A DNA stretch of 64,000 nucleotides from Bromus sterilis (taxonomy: Eukaryota > Streptophyta > Magnoliopsida > Poales > Poaceae): contig OX465600.1 in NCBI GenBank assembly GCA_950022295.1, forward strand, positions 230,599,782 to 230,663,781, in the 5' to 3' direction. Each line of letters starts with the position of its first letter. The first letter of the stretch is position 1. The notes under the pieces are model-generated. The model saw nothing but the letters and a program-made list of their open reading frames with translations. It was not told the DNA's origin and made no database searches. The translations under genes and the position numbers were made by a program. Positions 1-9,832 of the stretch are shown here, in pieces.

Positions 1-824
1 ACAACTAGACTTCTCCTATGTCCTCAAGAACTAAAGTAACTACTCACAAGAAATAAAAGAGATCATGATCAGTGGGGATAAATAGATGATAAACAATCTG
101 GACACAATGATATTTCTCCAACAAAAATCAATAGCATTCATCACACGATAGTAATCAACACCGGTAGAGTAGAGAGGATAGATAGTACGGATTACAACAC
201 AAGTTGAACTTGTGAGGTGAGATTGGATGGTGGTGAAGATGGTGCTGATGTTGGGGATGATGTTGATGATGATCTCGATATTGCCCGTGACGATGGTGAT
301 GACGGTGGCGACGATCTCCCTTTCCGGGAGGTGTTCTCCCCGGTGGAATCTGCCCGCCGGAGATGTCTTTTCTTCTCTGTAGGCTTACGCCACCGAGCGG
401 CGGCGGAACTCCGGAAACTCTCTCCGTTTTAGGGTTTTTGGAATATGTGCGATATATAGGCCAAAGGGGGGATCCGGGAGTGGCCCAGGGGTCCAAGCGC
501 CCTCCCGGCGCGGCCAGGGTGGGGGCCGCGCCAGGTGGCCGCCTAGGCACCCTGTGGCCCCCCTCTGGCCCCTCTTCAACGTGTCTTCGTTAATCTTATG
601 AAAAAATGTCCCCCGTAGATTTTCAGGTAATTTGGAGGTATTCTTCTTCAACAACTCAGCGTCCACTTTTTACCGTTGAATCTTGCGTTTGCTGCTTTGG
701 TATCGGAAAGTTCCAAACTGTGTAAATCAAGCCAAAACAACATAAGAATAGCATCATAATATGAAATATATCAATGAATAAGAAAAATTATTATATTAAA
801 TAGTGATGCATTTTGCACGTATCA
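1..824 (-). mobile_element. Partial LTR of a retrotransposon, cut by the window edge
   Basis: Read on the minus strand, the segment starts at 824 with TGATACGTGCAAAATGC, which matches the TGATACGTC-type LTR starts seen elsewhere in the window (27690, 28083, 31008). It carries the same kind of GC-rich middle (about 470-590, with alternating gggg/cccc runs) and CCACCGTC-rich trinucleotide stretch as those LTRs. No polypurine tract lies just outside 824, so this is a 5' or solo LTR rather than a 3' LTR. Its other end is outside the window. The His/Arg-rich ORFs here are by-products of the repeat composition. Confidence 0.7.
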
Positions 825-1312
825 GCGATTCTTTGGGGTAGGGTGTGGGGATATGGATGGAAGAGGGTGTTTCGCCGGATCCATGTATGCAGATGGTACG
901 AGGAAGGGATGCAGCTCGGTGGTTTACCTGATAAGAACGAGAAGAGCGCGACAGCTCGGAGCAGATGGTGGCGGCGTCCGAGGAGGGGGGCTATGAGTGG
1001 GTTGGGGGCTGCGGTGAGGGGATTAAGGCTGAAATACACACATAAGGCGCGGAAACTGAAAATTTTGCTTGGAAACTGAAAACTTGAGCGGGGGGAACAT
1101 ACATTGCACACAGTTCCTTTCGATAAACGTGTGACATACAAGGGAAACTATCCGTATGGAACCCCTTATCCCCGAAATTTTGATCCACCTCTCATTAAGT
1201 TCCAAACACTCGGGGTAGGTCTGGTGATAGAGATCGCACAAGGTAAGGTTTTTCCGGGCATCCGTAATAGGGTGACTATCCCACACGGATTTGTTAGCAG
1301 AATTGTGCTTTT
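825..1312. other. Unassigned segment between LTR and tandem array
   Basis: No recognisable gene or repeat. Short overlapping frames exist on both strands (for example 1104-1376 plus and 1023-1286 minus), without recognisable domains. The segment ends exactly where the first ~885-bp tandem unit begins. Confidence 0.4.
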
Positions 1313-3980
1313 GATATATGGCGCTAAGTCAGTTTCATGTGCACTCGATATGAATTTATTTGAATTTGAACAATGAGTGCAACGAAATTTGACCAAATGT
1401 GTGATGAAGTATCATGTATGTGCTCTCGGGTTAACTTGCATCACACAACATGGAATTGGAGTGAACTTGCTACAACTCGGTCACATCTTTCGATCGGGAA
1501 ACATTGAGTTCGGTGGTTTTCAAATTACAAAAAAAAACAAAATAAATTGAGAATATCTCGGAAATACACTAGACTTTGCGTGGCGCCGTGAGAAGGTAAA
1601 ACTATGATGTGGTAAAAATTTCAGACATCTTGATAAAGGCTATCATGTGATCGCCTTGCAAACGGGGGCATCTCACATGAAGGACCATGGTTTCGATATG
1701 TATGGAACGAGTGGTCAAATGTTCGGGTTACAAGTAGATTGTATCGTTACTTTGTCGATTGTGGTTGATTTTTTTCACAGCTGCCAGGCGTCTATACGTG
1801 ATATGCCTTCGAATTTGGAAGCATTCCTTGTTATTTTGGTATTTTTAAACTTTTTTTGCACTTACAAGCCGGAAAAAAGGGTTAAATACAATATCCACCA
1901 AAACTACAGCAGCATGATGTTGTTTCATTGGCGACCGTTCAATCCGTGCGCATTGGACGGTGAAGGGGTGCGATCCATGGTGTTGCTGGCCAATCAGAAG
2001 GCAACGGCGAATTTCGCAGGGTATAGGTTAAGCAAACGGTTGTAGAACACGAATCGTGTGCTTTAGCGTTTCAGCGAAATTTTGTCATGTAACCGGACGT
2101 GTTTGATACATGTAAGTCATTAAGTGTAGATTAGACAGTTTCTATGTGTTTATTTTACACTTGAGCTATGATTTTTTTTTCATCTTATGTTTGATATATG
2201 GCGCTAAGTCAGTTTCATGTGCACTCGATATGAATTTATTTGCATTTGAACTATGAGTGCAACGAAATTTGACCAAATATGTGCTGAAATATCATGAATG
2301 TGCTCTCGGGTTAACTTGCAGCACACAACATGAGATTGGAGTGAACTTGCTGCACCTCGGTCACGTCTTTCGATCGTGAAACATTGAGTTCGGTGGTTTT
2401 TAAATTACAAAAAAAACAAAAAAATGAGAATCGCTCGGAAATACACAAGACTTTGCGTGGCGCCGTGAGAAGGCAAAACCGTGATGTGGTAAAATATTCA
2501 GACATTTTGAGAAAGGCTATCATGCGATCGCCTTGCAAATGGAGGCATCTGAGATGAAGGACCATGGTTTTGATATATATGGAATGAGTGGTCAAATGTT
2601 TGGGTTACAAGTTGATTATATCGTTACTTCGTCGATTGTGGTCGATTGTTTTTCACAGCTGCCACACGTCTATACGTGATATGCCTTCAAATTTGGACAC
2701 ATTCCTTGTTATTTTGGTATTTTTAACTTTTTTTGCACTTACAAGCCGGAAAAAATAGTTAAATACAATATCCACCGGGACTGCAACAGCATGATGTTGG
2801 TTCATTGGCGACCGTTCGATCCGTGCGCATTGGACGGTGCAGGGTGTGCGATTCGTGGTGCTTCGTTCAGGCTAATCAGAACGCAACGATGAATTTCATG
2901 GTTTATAGGTTAAACAAACGGTTATAGAACATGAACCATGTGCTTTACCGTATCACCGAAATTTTGTGATCTAACCAGACGTATTTGATAGATGTAAGTC
3001 ATTATGTGTAGATTAGACAGTTTCTATGGGTTTTTTTACACTGGAGCTATGATTTTTTTTGTCATTTTCATCTTCCATTTGATATATGGCGCTAAGTCAG
3101 TTTCATGTGCACTCGATATGAATTTATTTGCATTTGAACTATAAGTGCAACGAAATTTGACCAAATGTGTGCTGAAATATCATGTATGTGCTCTTGGGTT
3201 AACTTGCAGCACACAACGTGGGATTGGAGTGAACATGTTGCACCTCGGTCACGTCTTTCGATCGTGAAACATTGAGTTCGGTGGTTTTTAAATTACAAAA
3301 AAATCAAAAAAAATGAGAATCGCTCGGAAATACACGAGACTTTGCGTGGCGCCGTGTGAAGGTAAAACCACGATGTGGTAAAAATTTCAGATATTTTGAG
3401 AAAGGCTATCATGCGATCGCCTTGCAAACGGGGGCATCTCACATGAAGGACCATGGTTTCGATATATATGGAACGAGTGGTCAAATATTCGGGTTACAAG
3501 TAGATTGTATCGTTACTTCTTCGATTGTGGTTGATTTTTTTTCACAGCTGCCACACGTCTATATGTGATATGCCTTCGAATTTGGACGCATTCCTTGATA
3601 TTTTGGTATTTTAAAACTTTTCTTGCACTTACAAGCTGGAAAAAAAAGTTAAATACAATATCCACCGGAATTGTAGCAGCACGATGTTGGTTCATTGGCG
3701 ACCATTCGATCCGTGCGCATTGGACGGTGCAGGGCGTGTGATCCGTGGTGCTGCATTCTGGCCAATCAGAACGCAACATCGAATTTCGCATGGTAAAGGT
3801 GAACCAAACGTTGTGGAACACGAACCGTGTGCTTTACCGTGTCACCAAAATTTTGTCATCTAACCGGACGTGTTTGATACATGTAAGTCATTAAGTATAG
3901 ATTAGACAGTTGTTATGGGTTTATTTTACACTAGAGCTATGATATTTTTTGTCATTTTCATCTTCCATTTGATATATGGC
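1313..3980. repeat. Tandem array of ~885-bp units, left part
   Basis: Units begin with GATATATGGCGCTAAGTCAG at 1313, 2193, 3081 and 3971 (the last broken after 10 bp). Spacings are 880, 888 and 890 bp. Within each unit the same landmarks recur in order: a TCAGTTTCATGTGCACTCG block, a poly-A stretch near +230, GCGTGGCGCCGTG near +270, a T-rich tract before CACAGCTGCCA, ATTGGACGGTG, and a GGCCAATCAGAA element that resembles a CCAAT box. No unit has a long conserved open frame. The function is unknown. It is a low-copy local tandem repeat rather than a recognised satellite family. Confidence 0.9.
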
Positions 3981-4507
3981 TGTAACGACCCAATTCACAT
4001 AGAATCGGAGTCTCTGTGATCAAGTGCTAGTCCTTGGATCGAACTCGCTAGCACACACAGTATAATAGATGAATATCAAAGTATAAGTGCATCATTATTA
4101 CATCGTATTATCCAGAATCAAAACAAATAACAACTTGCATAGCTCAAGGCTAGCTTATTGAATATAACTATAGCGGAAGAAAACTAGTAGCGAGGAGTCC
4201 CATCAACATCCACAAGCGACATGCTGAGTGTAGACTCGCGACCCTATCATACCACACTAATCTTATGAGAAACCTGCAACACGGAGGTTACAGCCCGAAC
4301 ACGGGTCAGTACATCTGATTTGTACAGCAGGTAACACAAGTGATAAAGCAACCCTACAACTAATTTCAAATCAATAACACGAATCAAGCTTGGTTTGTTG
4401 TACATAAAGTTGGTATTCACCTACTTCTACCTACTACTCAACATTTTTATCATCTTAAGTTAATATCAACCCACAAAGGACAATATCTAACTAAACTGCC
4501 TATGACA

Positions 4508-4965
4508 ACCCTCGGGATCATGGTTTCGTGAGTATTGTAGAGCCCTCAGGATACAATTGCACACGTACCTCCTATTCATGGACATCATAGAGCCCTCAGG
4601 ATACGATGCCACTACAAACAATTCGTGACTGTTATAGAGCCCTCAGGATGCAACATCACCCTATCAGCCATGAGAGCCCTCGGGATCATGGTTTTGTGAG
4701 TATTGTAGAGCCCTCAGGATACAATAGCACACGTACCTCCTATTCGTGAACATCATAGAGCCCTTAGAATACGATGCCACCTCAAACACATTCGTGACTG
4801 TTACAGAGCCCTCAGGATGCAACATCATCCTATCGTGAACACTGTAGAGCCCTCAGGATACAGTGCCACTACCTAGACACAAAGTGAACATTGCAGAGCC
4901 CTCAGGGTGCAATGCCACACTAACAATCATACGTGAATATTACAGAGCCCTCAGGATGCAATACC
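4508..4965. repeat. Minisatellite, GAGCCCTCAGGAT units
   Basis: About eleven copies of an AGAGCCCTCAGGATRC core recur every 35-55 bp, separated by variable spacers (for example GTGAATATTAC or GTACCTCCTATTC). Two longer blocks, starting with CTCGGGATCATGGTTT near 4511 and 4680, repeat the same spacer order. This indicates a higher-order duplication of about 170 bp inside the solo LTR. Confidence 0.85.
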
Positions 4966-5739
4966 ACTCTGCAGTACCTCAAATGCAAGTTACTATTTTA
5001 CTAGTAATAATGTTGTCACACCACTTGAATAACACAATAATTCCCCAATGATTATCATTGCAACAGTAAGCATATAATCACATGGCACAAAAGATACCAA
5101 AACATAACAACGTTGAATATAATGATCAATCAAAACATGTGGCTATCCTACCAGGTTTCAGCATAATCATAACGACCTTCACATGCATAGAAACATAGTA
5201 TGGGCATAATCAAAAGTGAAGCTTAACCAAAAGTGAAACTTTCCTTGAACGGTGTTGAAGTACTCTAACACTTATTTCTGATCCTTTCTGCACTCCAGAA
5301 AATCTACACGATCAACAATAATGCATTCAATACACATGCAACACATAAACAATGCAACAGTAAAAGAACCAAATGAACAGCAATAAAACCAACTAAACAG
5401 TATCTAAACAATAACTACAAGTCACCACAATCCCAACGCAACTGGAATCGGCGAAAACGGATACACCGTATAAAAGATACGGTCACCGGAAGATTGAATT
5501 TAAATCTATACAAAATTCAAATTCGAAAAGTGTAACAGCGCAAAGTGTATCATACTGTAAATTAGACTTCACTACGGTCGTAACGCAAAAAGAATCACCT
5601 AAAACGGATATACGGTTTAAAAGATATAACCTAAACCGTTCTAGGGTGCAATCTGTTAAAAAAGGCCTATTCGAAAATAAAATAAAAGTTTCTGGCACAA
5701 ACAGGTCCTTTTCGCTACAGGACAAAAATTTTGACGTAC

Positions 5740-5970
5740 CGCTGACGTGGCGACGGCACGAAAACCGAGGTTCGCCGGCGGCACGGAAACAGAGGTTCGT
5801 CGGGCACGGAAACCGAGGGTCGCCGAGCGTGGAAACCGAGGTTCACACGGGCACGGAAAACAAGGTTCACCGGGCACGGAAACCGAGGTTCGCCGGCGGC
5901 GGCGCGGAAATCGAGGTTCGTCGGCGGTGCGGAACCCGAGGTTCACCTTCGGCGGCAAGGAAATCGAGGC
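5740..5970. repeat. GC-rich minisatellite, GGAAACCGAGGTTCGCC units
   Basis: Around eight imperfect copies of CACGGAAACCGAGGTTCRCCG follow each other at about 24-36-bp spacing within the solo LTR. Arginine/glycine-rich frames on both strands here come from the repeat and are not gene evidence. Confidence 0.85.
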
Positions 5971-6703
5971 GCGGACGATTTAGGGTTTCTGAAAAAAACG
6001 AAAAAGCAAAATTTCGAAAACTTATATAGCCCGAAAAAAAAAGTAAATCCTTCACGGGCTCAAATTGCGCCCGCGGTGAGAAAGGGCTACTGGGCCGACT
6101 GGGTACAGTTTTTTTTTCTTTAAATCTGAAACTTCAACAATATTACAAAAATAAATACACATCAGAAAAATATGAAATAAATTTCTAAATTCATCTAATA
6201 ATCTAAAGAAAATTATGCAATGAACATACTTTCCAAAATAATAAATAAAAATAATGACATTTTTCCAATGACTTTATTTAGTTATAAATTATTTTAAAAA
6301 TCAACAAAAACCTCGAATAATTATTTAAATAATTTCCACTCCATTTTTCTGAAGAAGTCATTTTATCTCCTCTCGTGTTATTATTATTTTGAATGGAAAA
6401 TTGTTTAAATAACTCCAATTAAATTAAAATAAAATCACATTAAAACATTTCCAACTTTCCTTTATATCGAAGGGGTCATATTACCTTCTCTCCTTTTATT
6501 TTGTTGGATTTGTTTTAAACAATAAATATCAAAACACCAATAATGAATAATAGGGAAAGTCCTTTTATTCCCTCTCATATTATTATTCAATTAAAATGAA
6601 AAAGTTTCAGATCCCAGTAAAAGTCAAACATAACAAGCAAACAAACATTAATATAATTTACTTAATTAACATTGCAAAATTTGGGAAAATTTGGGATGTT
6701 ACA

Positions 6704-8351
6704 ACGGCGCTAAGTCAGTTTCATGTGCACTCGATATGAATTTATTTGCATTTGAACTATGAGTGCAAAGAAATTTGACCAAATGTGTGGTGAAATATCA
6801 TGTATGTGCTTTCGGATTAACTTGCGGCACACAACGTGGGATTGGAGTGAATATGCTGCACCTAGGTCACGTCTTTCGATCGTGAAACATTGAGTTCGGT
6901 GGTTTTTAAATTACAAAAAAACAAAAAAATTGAGAATCTCTAAGAAATACACTAGACTTTGTGTGGCGTCGTGAGAAGGTAAAACCATGATGTGGTAAAA
7001 AAATACAGACATTTTGAGAAAGGCTATCATTCGGTCGCCTTGCAAATCGGGGCATCTCACATTAAGGACCATGGTTTCGATATGTATGGAACAAGTGGTC
7101 AAATGTTTGTGTTACAAGTAGAATGTATCGTTACTTAATCGATTGTGGTTGTTTTTTTTTCACAGCTGCCATGCGTCTATACGTGATATGCCTTCGAATT
7201 TGGATGCATTCCTTGTTATTTTGGTATTTTTTTTAAAAATTGCACTTACAAGCCAGAAAAAAGAGTTAAATACAATATCCACCGAAACTGCAGCAGCATG
7301 ATGTTGGTTCATTGGCGGCCGTTCGATCCGTGCGCATTGGACGGTGCAGGGTGTGCGATCCATGGTGTTGCGTTCTGTCCAATCAGAACACAATGGCGAA
7401 TTACGCAGGGTATAGGTTAAGCAAACGGTTGTAGAACACGAATCCTATGCTTTACCGTGTCACCAAAATTTCGCCATCTAACCGGATGTGTTTGATACAT
7501 GTAAGTCATTAAGTGTAGATTAGACAGTTTCTATGGTTTTATTTTACACTGGAGCTATGTTTTTTTGTCATTTTCATCTTCCATTTGATATATGGCGCTA
7601 ACTCAGTTTCATGTGCACTCGATATGAATTTACTTCATTTGAACTATGAGTGCAACGAAATTTGACCAAAGGTGTGCTGAAATATCATGTATGTGCTCTC
7701 GGGTTAACTTGCAGCACACAACGTGGGATTGGAGTGATCTTGGTACACCTCGGTCACGTCTTTCGATCGTGAAACATTGAGTTCGGTGGTTTCTAAATTA
7801 CAAAAAAAAATGAGAATCGCTCGAAAATACACGAGACTTTGCGTGGCGCCGTGAAAAGGTAAAACCATGATGTGGTAAAAATTTCAGACATTTTGAGAAA
7901 GGCTATCATGCGGTCGCCTTGCAAACGGGGCCATCTCTCACAAAGGACCGTGGTTTCGAAATGATTGGAATGAGTCGTGAAATTTTCGGGTTACAAGTAG
8001 ATTGTATTGTTACTTCGTCGATTGTGGTTGATTTTTTTTTCACAGCTGCCACGCGTCTATATGTGATATGCCTTCGAATTTTGACGCATTCCTTGTTATT
8101 TTGGTATTTTCAAAATTAGTTTTGTACTTACAAACTGGGTAAAAAGAGTTAAATACAATATCCACTGGAACTGCAGCAACATGATGTTGGTTCATTGGCG
8201 ACCGTTCGATCCGTGCGCATTGGACGGTGCAGGGCGTGCGATCCATGGTGCTGCATTCTGTCCAATCAGAACGCACGGGCGAATTTCGCAGGCTATAGGT
8301 TAAACAAACGGTTGTAGAACATGAATCGTATGCTTAAATTGTCACCAAAAT
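6704..8351. repeat. Tandem array of ~885-bp units, right part
   Basis: This holds the remainder of the interrupted unit (6709-7586, with the 5-bp duplication at 6704-6708) and a last unit starting GATATATGGCGCTAACTC at 7587. The last unit stops matching the consensus after ACCAAAATTTT near 8351, where the CATCTAACCGGACG block expected from other units is replaced by unrelated sequence. It therefore ends about 120 bp short. Units are as similar to those left of the insertion as to each other, so the array predates the LTR insertion. Confidence 0.9.
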
Positions 8352-8718
8352 TTTAGTTCTGATTAATTTCAATCTTCATATTGAAAACAAAGCTACATTG
8401 AAATTCCACGAGCCCATGACTGGTTGATCACCATCAACATCACAATTCAGAATCATACATGACCGAAAGGCAACTTCATTTGCCATCACAATATATACAT
8501 ATATATATAGGGAAATCAACATAGATCATGCCATACATTAAATATCACCAATCATGCTCAAAAGCAATAATTTACAAACCGTTCACTATTACACACACAC
8601 ATCTAGATAATTATGAACTTCATAATATAGCTACTACCCTTAAGTTATTCGGCGTACATCCATATAGCGATGTCGTGCTTGTACTCGATCGTCGTGCGTC
8701 AAATTTTACCATCGCAGA
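8352..8718. other. AT-rich spacer downstream of a minus-strand pseudogene
   Basis: No coding signal. It includes a short AT microsatellite (about 8489-8510). By position it would hold the 3' untranslated region of the minus-strand frame that ends at 8719. No clear polyadenylation signal can be singled out. Confidence 0.4.
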
Positions 8719-9405
8719 TCATCTCTGTGTGCTCTCAGTAGGTGCCATGGAGAAGGATGAGCTTGTGAGGTAAATGATCTCCATACCGTGCCCGAATGCT
8801 GTGGCAAAGGCATGCGCATGCGCTCCCTGCCCGCGCGGCGGTGCTGCTGACTCGGAAGATGACATTTCCGGGACTGCCGCTATGGCCTCAGCATCTGTCT
8901 GCTCCTCCGGCTCGAACTCGTACACGAGCCTGCGACGGCGCGTTCGGGTGCACTCCTCCTCCTCCTCCTCCCGAAGCCTCTTCCGATCAAGCCTCTCCCA
9001 TTCAAGAAGTACCAATCGTTGTTGATCCCGATTCACGGCGAGGGCCTCGAAAAAAGCGACGGACTGCGCCAACCCAAGTTAGAGCTCGCGCTCGTCCAGG
9101 TTGCGGAGGTTCGCGTCGAAGCGCGAATCCTTGAGGGACAGGGCTATGGCCATCTTCATCATGCGATTGAACTTGGGGTCGTCGTCGTAGGGAGTGGCTA
9201 GTTGTGCGTCCAACACAATGCCGGCCAGCAGCGCTCTGGAAACATCCACTCCTCCGTCCTCCACCTCCATCCAGGCGCGGTCCATATGCAATGGGTGTGG
9301 TGGTGGGGGTGGCGAGCTATAGGTGATGGGGTGAAGGGTGTGGTGGTAGTGGAGGCGAACTAAAGGATGAGCGTGTATTTGTGTGTTGCCGTCGCCGCTT
9401 GCCAT
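8719..9405 (-). pseudogene. Acidic host-like protein with one in-frame stop, unknown family
   Basis: One minus-strand frame runs from ATG at 9405 (or the internal ATG 40 codons later, near 9285) to 8719. A single TAA near 9079-9081 sits between ...NLDEREL and LGLAQSVAFFEAL, and both sides remain in the same frame. Visible features, in order: a Pro/His-rich leader, a segment with VSRALLAGIVLDAQ and MMKMAIALSLKD that could form helices, a basic-acidic stretch (ERLDRKRLREEEEEE, CTRTRRRR), then a Ser/Ala/Pro-rich tail. The RRRR run could be a nuclear localisation signal. I do not recognise the family. A TATA-like TACAAATAAAG lies only about 15 bp before the first ATG, which favours the internal ATG as original start. 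The single stop may be a nonsense mutation, or the gene may truly end there at about 108 codons. Confidence 0.5.
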
Positions 9406-9832
9406 GGCGAGCTTTATTTGTAGAGCTAGCGCTCGGATTGGGGATCGATATTTTCCCTGGTGGGCGCTTGCGCGGGAAGGATCGGCTAAAGCGCGCGGGA
9501 GGAGATAACAAAAGTTCGAAAATCCTTGTGGATCCCATGCTTTGGCTGCCGCGACGAGCGTGCTGTGATGAGGAAGCTAGTCTGCCGGCGAGAGAAGTGG
9601 ACGTGACGACGCGTGGCAAACGGTTGTTCCCATCCACTCGTCGGTGTTAGTACAACGGAACTCATCACCGACGGCTATTCAATTAGATCCGTGTACGTTT
9701 ACTTAATTTCATCTTAATTAATTTTACTCTTCGCGCATATAATGCGAGATTTTCCACTATTACACCAAAAATTGATCACTAAAAGTTCCTTGTTAAGGCC
9801 ATATGAAACTGAAAAGAGACTAAATTAATTCC
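9406..9832. other. Spacer between two minus-strand pseudogenes
   Basis: GC-rich near 9406-9650 (probably the 5' flank of the 8719-9405 frame, with a TATA-like TACAAATAAAG on the minus strand close to 9420), then AT-rich to 9832. No gene or repeat recognised. Confidence 0.35.

Larger units (their letters stand above)
3981..6703 (-). mobile_element. Solo-LTR-like Gypsy-type insertion (2.7 kb)
   Basis: The element interrupts a tandem unit exactly after GATATATGGC, and the unit resumes with GCTAAGTCAG at 6709. Flanks are ATGGC (3976-3980) and ACGGC (6704-6708), a 5-bp target duplication with one mismatch. Read on the minus strand it starts TGTAACATCCCAAATTTT and ends GGGTCGTTACA, the TG...CA ends of an LTR. 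No primer-binding site, polypurine tract or coding domain is seen inside, so a solo LTR left by LTR-LTR recombination is the simplest reading. A small non-autonomous element is the alternative. Confidence 0.75.

Noticed and set aside
155..550. His/Arg-rich ORF on the minus strand in the first LTR (and a similar one at 18495-18710)
   Set aside because: Arises from a CACCAT/CGTCATC-type trinucleotide stretch shared by several LTRs of this type; different frames and no conserved start.
1104..1376. Plus-strand 90-codon ORF and overlapping minus-strand ORF 1023-1286
   Set aside because: No domain, runs into the tandem repeat unit; no way to choose a strand.
4508..4965. CRISPR-like array
   Set aside because: Spacers are themselves repeated, repeat lengths vary, and the sequence lies in a plant LTR.
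1313..8351. rDNA spacer or centromeric satellite for the ~885-bp array
   Set aside because: No rRNA sequence nearby, few units, and no resemblance to cereal centromeric repeats that I know.
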